A stretch of DNA of 51,366 nucleotides from Trichomonas tenax (taxonomy: Eukaryota; Parabasalia; Trichomonadida; Trichomonadidae), in the NCBI GenBank assembly GCA_023091735.1, contig JALKBU010000290.1:1-51366 (forward strand), written 5' to 3'. Of the stretch, positions 20,012-30,378 are shown one piece after another (positions within the stretch are counted from its first letter, which is position 1; every line of letters starts with the position of its first letter). The translations under genes and the position numbers were made by a program. The notes below the pieces were generated by a model. It ran no database searches. It saw only the letters and a program-made list of their open reading frames with translations, and was not told the origin of the DNA.

Positions 20012-20937
20012 ATGATTCAGCCAACAAATGCACTTCTTTGCTATTACGCTGAACTCAAAAATAGTGAGCGAGTCAACTTTTCACATCTTCAAGCCAGGTT
20101 TGGGCAGTTTGCAATGATAATGATACTCAAGATCGCATCATTTCCTTCTTAGCCAAGCATAAATATTGCGATGGAGAAGATGAAGAATCTGAACATAAAG
20201 TTTTATTAAGCAAAACGTGATTTCCAAGGTGGTGTAACATTTAATGTAAACATTCATTCAACAACAATCATGCTGCCAGTTGAGAACAAAGAAGAAGAGA
20301 TTGCAAATTCACTCCTGGAGTGCTGTGGATATTACCTTTCAGTTTTGAGCTTGATCAGATGTTCTTTGAATATCTTGAGAAGTTAGGATTAGTTGCTGCG
20401 AAAATCAAGATTCCAAAAGTTCTTGAAAATCAAATTCGAGGAAGTCGAATCTTCTCACGCTTTCTCCAAAAAACAAAAACAAAAAATAATTGATATTTCC
20501 CAACAAAGGCTTTGCCAGAATCTGTTCTTGTCTTATATATCAACGGAACAGACTCAACACCAGCGACACAACCATTTACAGTTCAAACAACTTTCCAGCA
20601 AAACGAAGCACGCGCTAAAATTACATTCAGATTTTCATCCGAGCACGAAGTTAACTCTATCGTCATTAGTATCGGAGGAGAAGGTCTCGATCCAGACAGA
20701 GTCGCATCAGCAGACAGCGGTGTCGCAAACACAAGTAATACATCATTTATTTTAGGTCCAAAGGAGGCAATTCCAATAAATAAGGGTAAGATTGAAGCCT
20801 CATTCTATGGACAAATCCGATCCGAGTTTGTTAGACCAACAACAATTTCAATCCAGATGCTGCCAGGTTCAAACTTCATCACAGGAAAGATCGCTAGAAG
20901 CATTTTTGTCCAGAAATCTACATGGGTAATTCAGTAG
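20012..20937 (+). pseudogene. Broken gene of about 300 codons, family unknown
   Basis: From an ATG at 20012 the strand reads MIQPTNALLCYYAELKNSER, shifts frame near 20095 (VCNDNDTQDRIISFLAKHKY), meets TGA at 20218, continues in another frame (GGVTFNVNIHSTTIMLPVEN), shifts again near 20325 (LPFSFELDQMFFEYLEKLGL) and finally enters an open stretch of 141 codons (20512-20937) rich in beta-type residues. At least four lesions lie in the first 500 bases while the 3' end is intact. The composition and raised GC support real former coding sequence. The last domain, with alternating hydrophobic and polar residues, could be a beta-sandwich, but I cannot name it. The 3' part may still be read as a short protein, though no ATG lies near its start. 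Confidence 0.5.
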
Positions 20938-21256
20938 CATGCTATATTATTTATTTTCGAATAAATTTTTTAATGTTTTTCTAAAAATATAACTAATCAT
21001 AAGCTTTTTCAGAATTAAAATCAAATGACATAATCTTAAACTGCAATAGTATCTATTGGGAATGATATGCGATAGTTCGTGAAATCAATAATTTGATCAA
21101 TAACGATTGGACCTTCTGCTTTTCTCATCATACATTGTTCGGCATCTTCGCAGTAAATTATTCTAACTTTTCCACCTATTTGATCTCTGAGTGCATCAAT
21201 ACATTCGTAATTAACAAGTTTTCCAATAAATTTTTGACATATTTTTTAACTGCAAG

Positions 21257-22441
21257 ATGTGGTCCGATTCTAACTCAAAACTGATGCAAATTTTGGTAGA
21301 AAGAATTGCGACGAACGACCTCGAAAGCGTGGAGAAGGCATTAACCGCAAATCCAAAATATCTAAATTATACTTACAATTTATGGGAAACTGGACAAAGT
21401 TCTATCAATGTTATTAAAGACATCCCGAGAAGATCCCTTTCTTTGATGCATATCGCGGCATTTTACGATTCTTTGGAGTGTCTCATTTATCTCAAAGAAG
21501 CTGGTTTATCAGTTGATATTACAAACTCGGAAGGATACACCCCATTAATGTATGCATGTGTTAATGGATCCTTTGAGTGCGTTATTTACTTGCTGAACAA
21601 ACATGCAGATTATAAATTAGTACCAATGACAAAATCTAACCACAACATAATTTATTTGACAGTATCTTCAGGAAATCCGAAACTTCTTGAATATATTTTC
21701 AATTTTGGTGTCACATATGATTCAACTACGAGTTCTTCCGGTGAAACTCCAATGGGAAAAGCCATTGCGATCAAAAATATGGAAATCATTCTTATTTTGT
21801 TAAACAGAACATACAAGACATCGACATTCAAAGAAGGAGTTTTATCTCCACTTATGCAGGCGATTACGAACTACGTAGACGATGCCATCGAACCACTGCT
21901 TAATAGTGGAGTTGATGTCAATTTCGTCAACTCTAAAGGCTACACCGCTTTATTAATTGCAGCAAGAAGAAATTCTTTGCAGATTGTTCAAACACTTATC
22001 AAGTATGGTGCTAATGTAAACTGTGCAGATAGTCAGAGTGGCTCTACACCCGTTCATTTCGCTTGTGATAAAGGTAATCTTGAAATGCTTCAATTGCTTG
22101 ATCAGAACGGAGCTAATTTGTTTGCCTTAGACAACAAGAAGAGACTTGCTACATTCAACACTATAAATGCACCAAATTTGGAAACTGTTATTCCATTATT
22201 GTGTTATTTGTACGGACGTGGTCTTGATTTGAATGCAGTTGATATGGATGGAACAACAGTCTTATTAGAGCTTATGCCAGACTCCAAACGAGCAAAACCA
22301 GATGTAATTGAATTTTTGCTTTCCAATGGAGCCAAGGCTGATGTTAAAAACAATACAGGAAAGTCTCCATACATGCTCGCCAAAGCATTCAAGGATCCCG
22401 CTGTTATCGAAATATTTGAGAAGTACATGCACGCTAAATAA
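21257..22441 (+). CDS. Ankyrin-repeat protein
   Basis: 394 residues, ATG at 21257 and TAA at the end. About ten ankyrin repeats cover residues 55-390, with clear cores such as SLMHIAAFYDSLECLIYL, GYTPLMYACVNGSFECVIYL, GYTALLIAARRNSLQIVQTL and STPVHFACDKGNLEMLQLL. Repeats four and eight are degenerate. No membrane span, signal peptide or second domain is visible, so it is a soluble protein-binding scaffold of the very large trichomonad ankyrin family. Partners are unknown. The gap to the preceding relic (20938-21256) is AT-rich. Confidence 0.92.
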   Translation: MWSDSNSKLMQILVERIATNDLESVEKALTANPKYLNYTYNLWETGQSSINVIKDIPRRSLSLMHIAAFYDSLECLIYLKEAGLSVDITNSEGYTPLMYACVNGSFECVIYLLNKHADYKLVPMTKSNHNIIYLTVSSGNPKLLEYIFNFGVTYDSTTSSSGETPMGKAIAIKNMEIILILLNRTYKTSTFKEGVLSPLMQAITNYVDDAIEPLLNSGVDVNFVNSKGYTALLIAARRNSLQIVQTLIKYGANVNCADSQSGSTPVHFACDKGNLEMLQLLDQNGANLFALDNKKRLATFNTINAPNLETVIPLLCYLYGRGLDLNAVDMDGTTVLLELMPDSKRAKPDVIEFLLSNGAKADVKNNTGKSPYMLAKAFKDPAVIEIFEKYMHAK

Positions 22442-23761
22442 AGAAACTATTATTTGTTTGATCAACCATAACATTATTTCAATCTTCTGATTTTAGCCAA
22501 TCTCAATATTTTGAAAATGTTCTAAGTCAAAATTTGCTCAAATTTTAAAATTAAATCAAGCAAAATGTTTTATATGGATATTATGTAATATTTATCTTGG
22601 TAAAGGTTGAGATATGATATTTGTCATATAAAATGATTAATTTGACAATGTCATATTTTTTATTCATGCACTCTTTTTGAAATATATAGGGCCACACATT
22701 CGATCTCTGTTATGTGTTAGCTCTTCCAAACTGTTTCGGCTGAGTTTTTTACCGGACATATATAATTTCTAATGAAAACGTCGTGATACTCTTAACCTTA
22801 TTCAAAAAATTGTTCTCGAAGTATTTAAACGCAAAATTTCTTTATAGCTAAAGGTATATGTAATGCATGCGATATAACAAATACTTCTAAAGGTAACACA
22901 CATCATTGTTTTGAAGTATTTGCATCCTATTTTTCTTTTTGTTATTGTCAAAATTTATTAAATTTTTCGGGCTAAAATATAGTGTATTGTAAAGATTTGA
23001 ACGATCTAACTATGGAACAATATAGAGATATATATCTTCCAACAAGGACATGAAGGAAATCGATTGATATGAATGATACAAAGAGATATATGCATAGCAG
23101 TGTTGAGAAATATTTGAAATGTAAAATTTGAAAAATTAATGAAAATATAATCTACAAATAATGGATAGTATAGAAATTTCATTTAATCAAATTTTTCAAA
23201 ATCGAAAATTGTGATAAAGAAAAAAAATGATGAATATTCTTAGTCAAACCATGGAATGCAATTTGCACTTCATGAAGTTTCAAGGCTTGGACATTCCCCA
23301 CCACACTCATTGGATAATATCATAAAATTAGCCAATTTTTTTCAACTAACTAATTTTTTTAAAAAGTATAAAAAATTATATGTATCAGAGTCGAACTCGT
23401 GTCATGCGACGATCCTAGCCATTATAGCAATTATGTTACTTTGACATGTAAACTTCATCTATTTAAACATTTTCCAAATTCCTAATCTCATGATCCTAAG
23501 TTAGCCATATCCTTCGAGGTATATAATATACACAATACCATGAAGCTATGGTTTAAGTTTAGTGAAAATCCTAAGGCAAGAGGGAAGTGTCACGACGTTT
23601 TCTAATGACAATTTAATATTAAAAACGAAATTAAGTCATGGCTGTAACCACCATCTCAGTGGCTTGTGTAGATATTAATATTTTATAGGTTATGACTGTG
23701 AATATGGAATAGATACTAATATTTTAAGAATTATAACATAAAAACATTGTATTAGGCATAG
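22442..23761. other. Intergenic DNA with short repeats, no gene seen
   Basis: It contains GAAAACGTCGTGATACTCTT (22774-22793), continuing to TTATT at 22802. The core GAAAACGTCGTGACAC is present in reverse at 23588-23605, and CGTGACACTCTTAACCTTAT recurs at 24422-24441 with one change. Apart from the tRNA-like relic at 23370-23440 and a TTTACATGTCA copy I see no gene. Confidence 0.4.
23370..23440 (-). other. tRNA-like Pol III relic 2
   Basis: On the minus strand, GCTATAATGGCTAGGATC resembles a D-arm/A-box, GAGTTCGACTC (23398-23388) a B-box, and a T-run follows at 23375-23370. Only about 14 bases separate the boxes, roughly 20 fewer than in a tRNA, and the T-stem has two mismatches. An exact TTTACATGTCA copy (23442-23452) lies immediately upstream in the same orientation. 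Confidence 0.35.
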
Positions 23762-24292
23762 CTATACCTGAATATGTGGTATATCAATCAGAGGAGCTTG
23801 ATTTAAGCTACTAATTGGGAATTTCGTATTTAAAGATAGAATAGAAGGCAATACTAACTTGTCTTTCTGTTCTGGCTTTGGCCGTTCAGGAATTTCATCA
23901 ATCTGCTTCTTTTCCTGCCTTTGTAAAGCAAGATATCTGTTTTTGATATTTGTGTTTGTTCGCCCTTTGAAATATTGAGCTATTTTTGTCCATTTAGAAC
24001 CGTATATCTTATATTTTTCGATAAGAATGTCATCTTCCTCCTTTGACCAATCTCCATTGTTAACATTAGGTGAAAGATAGTAACTCCATCTTTCAAAGCA
24101 TTGACGCTTGTTTCTGTTGGGGAACTGTTCAGCGATATATGACCATACAACTGGATAAGAACTTGTCACTAGTTTAATCAACAGTTGATCCTCACTCTTG
24201 GTCCATTTATAGTGCTTGAAGCGAGGTTTACTCATCGATTTTTCTGTTTCTAGTTTCTTCCGCTGCTTTGGAGGCAGCAAAGAACTCTCCAT
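23762..24292 (-). CDS. Two-repeat Myb-like DNA-binding protein
   Basis: 176 residues, ATG at 24292. The first Myb repeat (about residues 29-79) has W at WTKSEDQLL and FERWSYYL, the second (about 82-130) DWSKEEDDILIEKY and GRTNTNIKNRYLAL. The spacing and tryptophans fit SANT/Myb helices; the last Trp of repeat two is Tyr (KNRYL), as in many Myb-related proteins. The short basic and Pro-containing tail has no known domain. Trichomonad Mybs of this size include transcription factors acting on promoter sites near the initiator, so a nuclear regulator is likely; its targets are not known. The coding strand reads TCATTCATTGA before the ATG. Confidence 0.93.
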   Translation of the reverse strand: MESSLLPPKQRKKLETEKSMSKPRFKHYKWTKSEDQLLIKLVTSSYPVVWSYIAEQFPNRNKRQCFERWSYYLSPNVNNGDWSKEEDDILIEKYKIYGSKWTKIAQYFKGRTNTNIKNRYLALQRQEKKQIDEIPERPKPEQKDKLVLPSILSLNTKFPISSLNQAPLIDIPHIQV

Positions 24293-24303
24293 TCAATGAA
24301 TGA
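24293..24303 (-). promoter_or_regulatory. Inr-like element of the two-repeat Myb gene
   Basis: TCATTCATTGA immediately precedes the ATG on the coding strand and fits TCAYTW twice, implying a very short 5' leader. The following 24304-24930 is AT-rich and without a gene. Confidence 0.45.
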
Positions 24304-24930
24304 CAGGGGGAGGAAAATTGACAATCCCTCAATAACGGTACGCTCTCAAATTCATTCAAATCATACTCCGGTAGAGCACTCCGAAATCATTATTTCATTA
24401 ATAACCATTTTTAAAATAGGCCGTGACACTCTTAACCTTATTTTTTTTTAAAAAAAAAATATGCTTTCCTTACTCATGTGCTTTCACAAATTGAAAAATT
24501 TTAATATAAAATACTGCACAACTATATGAAAATTGAACATGATAAACAACGAATTATATACAACAATTATGTTTCAAGATATAATTCATCTCAATATTTT
24601 TCTCTTCTCAAATCTTTTTTTGCATAATTTTATTTGGTAATTGATATAAATTATATTTCCTATATTTAATATTTTATCTAATTTGACATATTAGTGAAAA
24701 GTGACAAGATATCTTCATTGTTTTAACTCTTATTAATTTATATATATATATATTAATAGTGCAATCCAAATTATCGATTAATTTTAAACTTTTATATTTC
24801 AATTTCATATTGATTATTGGCAAAAACGTTATATGGATTCATGTGACTCGTATATCGAATATGATTGCTCTTAAGATGTAATTTTCGTGTTTGTTAGTAC
24901 ACGAAATCGATAATTATCAAATTGCATAAA

Positions 24931-25022
24931 TATCATCAAAAATGATCATTTAATAACGCAAGCTCTCCAGAACAGCGAATTTCTGGGGAACTTGTACTAT
25001 GAATTGATCATTTTTGATGATA
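24931..25022. repeat. Hairpin 3a of the 25-kb cluster (92 nt)
   Basis: Outer arms TATCATCAAAAATGATCA (24931-24948) and 25005-25022 are perfect over 18 bases. Inner arms CAAGCTCTCCAGAA (24959-24972) and 24981-24994 pair with two mismatches around an 8-base loop. The fold is a two-part stem-loop. Confidence 0.85.
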
Positions 25023-25061
25023 GGAATTAACGGATATTTATAAATCGTAAATTGCTTTTGT

Positions 25062-25120
25062 TGTCTAATAGCATGACAAACATTTCCTCACCAACTATCT
25101 GTTTGTCATGCTATTAGACA
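25062..25120. repeat. Hairpin 3b of the 25-kb cluster (59 nt)
   Basis: Arms 25062-25082 and 25100-25120 are perfect over 21 bases (TGTCTAATAGCATGACAAAC plus A), with a 17-base loop. Pairing continues outward for about 8 more bases with mismatches. It begins 39 bp after hairpin 3a. Confidence 0.88.
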
Positions 25121-25168
25121 GACAAAGCGAGTATTGTAAATCGATGAATGAAATATTTTGATTCATGG

Positions 25169-25239
25169 CATTTTCTACGAGTCTTTGAGGTTGCTAAGGC
25201 ATTCTATGTCTTAGCAACCTCAAAAAGACGTAGAAAATG
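25169..25239. repeat. Hairpin 3c of the 25-kb cluster (71 nt)
   Basis: Arms 25169-25198 and 25210-25239 are 30 bases each with three adjacent mismatches and an 11-base loop. The stem contains GAGGTTGCTAAG and CATTTTCTACG. It begins 48 bp after hairpin 3b. Confidence 0.88.
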
Positions 25240-25286
25240 TAAGTTTGTAAAAGAGTATCGAAAGAGTTATATCTGAGCGAATTTCG

Positions 25287-25362
25287 AAGACATCAACGGC
25301 TAGCAGATGGCTAGATAAGAAGAACGGCTTCGAATTGGCCATTTGTTGGCCGTTGATGTCTT
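25287..25362. repeat. Hairpin 3d of the 25-kb cluster (76 nt)
   Basis: Arms 25287-25311 and 25338-25362 are 25 bases each with three differences, all of which would be G-U pairs in a plus-strand RNA. The loop is 26 bases. It begins 47 bp after hairpin 3c and its right arm touches the start of a C19 relic. Confidence 0.85.
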
Positions 25363-26058
25363 GATTGCGATGAAATTGGGAGAGATCATGATTCTGATTT
25401 GGTAATGTTAAATCTTCTTAATAAAATTAGAGAGTCACTTAAAGAAATAAAATGCTTCAACATGTTTGATTATCTCTTCCACACAGAATTGCAAATCAAT
25501 ATTTCTATTCCAATTTTTGCAATTGATGATTCATCTAATACACTTTACAGTCTTACAGCCGATTGCTACAACTTTGACAACTTATACGATTCGCTAAAAT
25601 CGTACGAAATACGCATTCAAGTCAAAAATTACTATGAAGATGTTGATGCTATTTGTACCACGAAATTTACCAAACTTCCGAAATGTTAATTGTACAAGTC
25701 AACCGATTCGAATTTGCTCACAATCACGCTAACAAAAACACTAGGGAATTTAAATTCTCTGCAGATCTTGAGATTAATAATACACGCTATAAACTATATG
25801 GTTTTATCAATCATCTAGGAAGTTCAATAAACCATGGACATTACTATGCAGTAATAAAGCAACTCAAGAAAATATTATTTTAAAATAAATGACATTGTCA
25901 TGACCATCGCATCTTCACAGCTATCGGATTATTACAATGTATATATACTAGTGTATATGCAAGATTGTATTCATTCATTAATTGGAAATGAATCATCGAT
26001 TCCCGAAATAGAGAGAAATAATATGCTGAGTCAAAGTTATGTCACTGAATATTATTAG
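25363..26058 (+). pseudogene. C19 ubiquitin-specific protease relic with two frameshifts
   Basis: The readable part starts at about 25357 and gives the second half of a USP. FTKLP is followed, after loss of one A in a run of As near 25681, by LIVQVNRFEF (the L-P-x-x-L-x-x-x-x-x-R-F motif). Then come YKLYGFINHLGSSINHGHYY (the H-x-G-x-x-x-x-G-H-Y box with the catalytic His) and, after a second shift near 25872, YYFKINDIVMTIASSQLSDY and NVYILVYMQ (the last strand of the fold). The Cys box and everything before it are missing; the 5' edge abuts hairpin 3d. The order of motifs makes the family call firm. The single-base shifts could be sequencing errors, but loss of the N-terminal half cannot. Confidence 0.75.
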
Positions 26059-26256
26059 CATATCAACATATATTGGCCATTACTGTTTATTATGAATTAA
26101 ATAGTCAACGCCATTGCAAATTATCATTTACACCGCTGATAAGAAGGATGGAAAGTCAAGATCGTCAATTGAAACATAAACTGTCGGAGTTTCAATCTCA
26201 CCAATTGATCTTTCTGGATTGATCTTTGTGCTGAAAACAGATTTCGTGATAAACCT

Positions 26257-26532
26257 ATGTTACTTCTTCATATCACAATAGAGCAATTGGATCTTGAGAT
26301 CGAAAAGTCTGCAGGAAGTATTAACAAATTCAGAACTAAATCTTTAACAATCGAGCATTACGATCACAAAACGTTCAAGTTCTCTAAAGTTATTGAACCA
26401 ACAACATTCCAGTCACTCATTGAGTTTAATAAAGTTGTGGAACCTTGGAAGACAATATTCATGATTTGTGTAGGTTGTCAACTAGGAACAACTAGCCAAT
26501 TCTGGACAATCAGGAATTTCTCTGGGAAATGA
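26257..26532 (+). pseudogene. Short open frame, possible gene fragment
   Basis: 91 codons from an ATG, charged and protein-like in the first two thirds (ITIEQLDLEIEKSAGSINKF, HYDHKTFKFSKVIEP), less so at the end. On the opposite strand, 26123-26245 reads a 44-codon stretch that is also protein-like (RFITKSVFSTKINPERSIGE), so two relics may adjoin here. No family recognised. Confidence 0.25.
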
Positions 26533-26539
26533 TAATCGT

Positions 26540-28520
26540 CATAGAAGTATTAATTCATTAAATCCTTAGGATTATCATATAATATTTAATATTGATTATT
26601 GTGGAACAGAATATAGTAAGTGGAATAGCATTCGATTATTTGTTATATTCTAAAAGTTGAAGCAAATGTTATATATATCATTTGAATTTTAATTGTCCTC
26701 AGTTAAGCATTATTCCCATCAAAATCATACATTCTGAATAAAAGAAGTTCATCATTTGAAAAATCATCAATCAATCCAAATTATCATCACATCCAATAGC
26801 ATCATAAACTATATGGATTGATTAAGACACTACGATTTCATTCGAGTTCACGCAGAACATCGAGTTCATCATTTGAATATTAAACGAATACACTTAAACC
26901 TGTTATTACTAATATCCCTAAAGAACATGTTTACTATGTGCATTGATCTGTTGGATTCTCGATCCATAATTTGTTCTTTGACGCGCTATTAGTTTATTTG
27001 ATGTAGCTTAATGCCTATTAGATCATTCATGGCTGTCAATGATTACACAGATCGATAGTGCTCATCATAAATCTCTCTCAAGAGTCCTGCAAATTGTCAC
27101 ATGAAACCTGATACTCCACTGGACTTTAGATGTTATATTATCGATAATTTCTGTATGCAAATTCTGTTGCTATATTGTTGAAAATATATTTATTTTTGCT
27201 GATAATTTATTAAAAAAAATCGAATGTAACCAGAGATGAGCTAAAAATCTAACATTAAACCTTAACCGATAGACTAATCTATCACGTAAAGTCGATGATA
27301 AATACTGATATTTAGTGTTTTCGAAATTTTGATAACTCCATAACTTATGTTAGGAGAGCTTAGATATTCGAGTATAAGCATCTACACTACCCTCTGTATC
27401 TACCATTAAAGTTACAAGGAAATTAAATATGGGAAAGGGAGTGTCATGGCCTTTATTAAATCATTTATATATTATATGTGGATAATATATTTTATGGATG
27501 TGCGCATTGAGTATTTTTTTAATGCGCACGGATTTTGCCGATTTACAGATTGCGATACATTCATTACCCTGCAATACTTAAACTACCACCTGATAAAATT
27601 TGATAAACCCTATCTATTATCACCCTCATTTATCTCCCATTTCCCCTGTTTTATCCACAAAAAACAACCCTATATATTTATGGTCAAAATGGAATTTGAA
27701 TTTGTTTGTAATTTTGAATTTGATTTTGCGAAAATTTTCACAATTTTCGATATTTTTTGAAATCAATCAAAACTAACATCGTTCTCGTAATAGAAAACAT
27801 CTGTACATAATGAATTTATTGAGATAGCTTGTTGATAAAATCAACTTTTTTGTTTGCGAAATTGTTCAATGGGATGATCGATATCATGTATTGCAGTAAC
27901 ATTATGTATGAAGTTCATATAAGAAAAATCGATGATTTGCAATAGGGTACTCAAAATTGATTTTGAGAAGGATTTTATATGCTATCTCAACTAATTACAC
28001 GAACCAACTTATTATTTGTTTATTTAGGAGATTATAGAAAGTTTTACCATGACAAGATTTTTAGAGCGTACCTATGCTTCATTCCTCGCATTCATTTTTT
28101 GTATTTGAATAGAAGTGTGGAAGCAGAAACTTATTTTATCTAATGGGATTTGGTCGATAAAAATATGAAAATTATGATTGCCTATACATTTATAATCCAA
28201 ATCCGCAATCGACAATTTGGACCAAGTGATCTCACTTCTAATAATTTTGACTGCCGATTTCAGAAATAGAAGGAATCTCAATGGGCATCATTTCTGATCT
28301 TAAGTGTTGTGTTAATTTTTAATTGTTACGATATCAACTTATGATAGTGCTCGTGGCCCATCTATTTGATTAAATTGATAAGAAAAATGATGCTGTTGAA
28401 TTGTTTGAAATGGTGTTTAAAGAATGATTTTGATATGATATTTTTATGATTTTATAATGAAACAAAATCTGTAATTTTTACAAACATTTACAGCTTCTCC
28501 ATGAGTTTGATATGTGAAGT
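26540..28520. other. Intergenic DNA, no supported gene
   Basis: Two kilobases of AT-rich DNA. Short open frames such as 27446-27760 lack family features and have the amino-acid make-up of random AT-rich sequence. No long inverted repeat was found. Confidence 0.4.
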
Positions 28521-28523
28521 AAA

Positions 28524-29447
28524 TTACTGAATTGGATCAATCTCAACTGGCCTGCACTTGGCCTTGATTTCTGGGCTCAAGCTTGCGAAGTATGGGTGAT
28601 CCAAAGCGTCCTTGGCGCTGATTCTCTTGGCGGGGTCGTAGATGAGCATTTTCTCGATGAGGTCGATCGCAAGAGGATCTGCGTGTGGAAGGATTTCAGC
28701 GAGGTTCTTCCTCTTGAACTTAGGGAATGTTGATGAATAAGTTGGTAATTCAGAGACTCCTGGCCAAATTTCGTCAGTTGGTGTGCCGAGGATCTTGAAA
28801 ATAGAGAATAACTCATCGATCTCCGAATCTCCTGGGAAAAGTGGTTTCTTTGTGATCATCTCTGCGATAATAGCGCCTGTGCTCCAGATGTCGACGGGGA
28901 GTGAATAGAATTTCGATCCAAGGAGGATTTCTGGAGGACGATACCACAAAGTGATGACTTCGTGTGTGTAGTTGCGGAGAGGGATCGTGAATGCGCGGGC
29001 CAAGCCAAAATCAGCCAACTTGATGAGTCCCTGGCGGTTGAGAAGCAGATTCTGCGGCTTCATATCGCGATGAATGATTCTATGGCAATGGCAGTAGCAG
29101 AGGCCAGCAATGATCTGGAAGGCGTAGGATTTGACGAGCTCTGGCGAAATTGGGTTCTTCTGGGAGTCAAGGAACTTCTTTAAGTCCATATCAAGGTATT
29201 CGAATACCAAAGTGAGCTTTCCCTGGGAATTGATGACCTCGTTGAGGCCAACAACGTTGGGATGGTGGAGCTCCTTCAAAACTGATATCTCTCTAATGGA
29301 TGTTGGCGGAATTCCTTCTTCTTCTTGGTCGAGGCGAATTCTTTTCAGGGCGACGATTGTGTCCGTCCTCTTGTCGAGGGCCTTGAAGACGACACCATAT
29401 GTGCCCTCTCCGAGCTTCTCCATCTTCTGGTAGTTGAGCATGGACAT
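28524..29447 (-). CDS. Cyclin-dependent kinase, CDC2 type
   Basis: 307 residues, ATG at 29447 (a second in-frame ATG is two codons later). It is a complete serine/threonine kinase: Gly loop GEGTYG (13-18) with Thr16/Tyr17 at the Wee1-type inhibitory sites, Lys35, cyclin-binding helix PPTSIRE (47-53) in place of [15 protein letters not shown] with Asp128, DFG at 146-148, and activation loop ending [15 protein letters not shown] with Thr161 as the site for activating phosphorylation. Length and motifs fit CDK1/2-like kinases that bind cyclins to drive the cell cycle. The helix variant keeps the charged core. Inr-like TCATTATAAAAG abuts the ATG, with TTTACATGWCA copies 65 and 237 bp upstream. 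Which cyclin it pairs with is unknown. Confidence 0.96.
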   Translation of the reverse strand: MSMLNYQKMEKLGEGTYGVVFKALDKRTDTIVALKRIRLDQEEEGIPPTSIREISVLKELHHPNVVGLNEVINSQGKLTLVFEYLDMDLKKFLDSQKNPISPELVKSYAFQIIAGLCYCHCHRIIHRDMKPQNLLLNRQGLIKLADFGLARAFTIPLRNYTHEVITLWYRPPEILLGSKFYSLPVDIWSTGAIIAEMITKKPLFPGDSEIDELFSIFKILGTPTDEIWPGVSELPTYSSTFPKFKRKNLAEILPHADPLAIDLIEKMLIYDPAKRISAKDALDHPYFASLSPEIKAKCRPVEIDPIQ

Positions 29448-29459
29448 CTTTTATAATGA
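29448..29459 (-). promoter_or_regulatory. Inr-like element of the CDK gene
   Basis: TCATTATAAAAG directly before the ATG on the coding strand fits the trichomonad TCAYTW initiator; the leader would be about 10 bases. Confidence 0.55.
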
Positions 29460-29511
29460 TTTATGAAAATAATAAACGTGCATTAATTGAAATAATTACA
29501 ATCCGACATTC

Positions 29512-29522
29512 TGTCATGTAAA
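29512..29522 (-). promoter_or_regulatory. TTTACATGWCA motif upstream of CDK
   Basis: TGTCATGTAAA, exact minus-strand TTTACATGACA, same orientation as the CDK gene, 65 bp before its ATG. A further exact copy in the opposite orientation lies at 29684-29694. Confidence 0.5.
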
Positions 29523-30200
29523 TTATTTACCAAGACTGATTTTCGCCTCAAATTTTTAACAAACGACTTGATTTCACTTGACCAAATTATAAAAATTAAA
29601 TATTTATGATGTTTAGCATCTTAAAATTTAGCAATATATCTAAAATAAAGGATTTTTTTGGATCTTCATTTTAGATTTTTGACTTTACATGTCAGAAAAT
29701 ATAAAAAGTTATTGTCTTAAATGAAAATCAAAAATGAGCTAAAAATTAGAATTGTATAGATTTGTAGATGCTATTTTTATCATTAAAAATGAGATATAAA
29801 AGCATTTTGGAAAAATGACTTTATATTAAAAGTTTAGAATCTCTATCATATATAATTAATAAATTTAACATCAAAATTGGAAATAAAAATTTCAAAAATA
29901 AAATTTGATTTTGATTATTGATTTTATTACAATGACATATGCTTATCTAAATTAATCATCAAATTAGCAAAATATTCAATATTCAATGAATTTTTAGGAA
30001 AAAAAAATTATAGTTGTAAACGATAGGCCTTTTTGAGGCGATTATCGTCCCCGATTCTCAATTTTTAGATTGCTCGGCATCGTTCGCTCCCCGTTTATTT
30101 CGGTAACACGCCCTGTTTTGTATAATAATACTTTGGAAAAAATTTGCAAATTTCTTATCAAATATTTGAAAAATTCGACAAAAGTTACACCCCGAACGTT

Positions 30201-30241
30201 GTCACTTTTGTCCAATATTTCCATTCTTGATACAAAAGTGA
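30201..30241. repeat. Inverted TCACTTTTGT words
   Basis: TCACTTTTGT (30202-30211) and ACAAAAGTGA (30232-30241) are exact complements around a 20-base loop; a third GTCACTTTTGTC lies at 30280-30291. The same word occurs at the inner edges of the 2.3-kb element's terminal repeats. Confidence 0.45.
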
Positions 30242-30378
30242 ACCATTTTAGTTACTTTTTGTAAAACTTTTCAAAATATGTCACTTTTGTCAAGAATTAT
30301 GATTTTTACAGAAGTTATATTATAAAACATGAAATATTTTATGTCTACTTAACAATGAAACAAAAAAAGTTCGTTACT

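Noticed and set aside
20393..20755. 120-codon open frame overlapping the relic at 20 kb
   Set aside because: It has no ATG and is Gln/Ser/His-rich in the pattern of a frame-shifted reading; the 20512-20937 frame is better supported.
24931..25362. CRISPR array
   Set aside because: Successive hairpins do not share sequence, so there is no repeated unit, and the host is eukaryotic.
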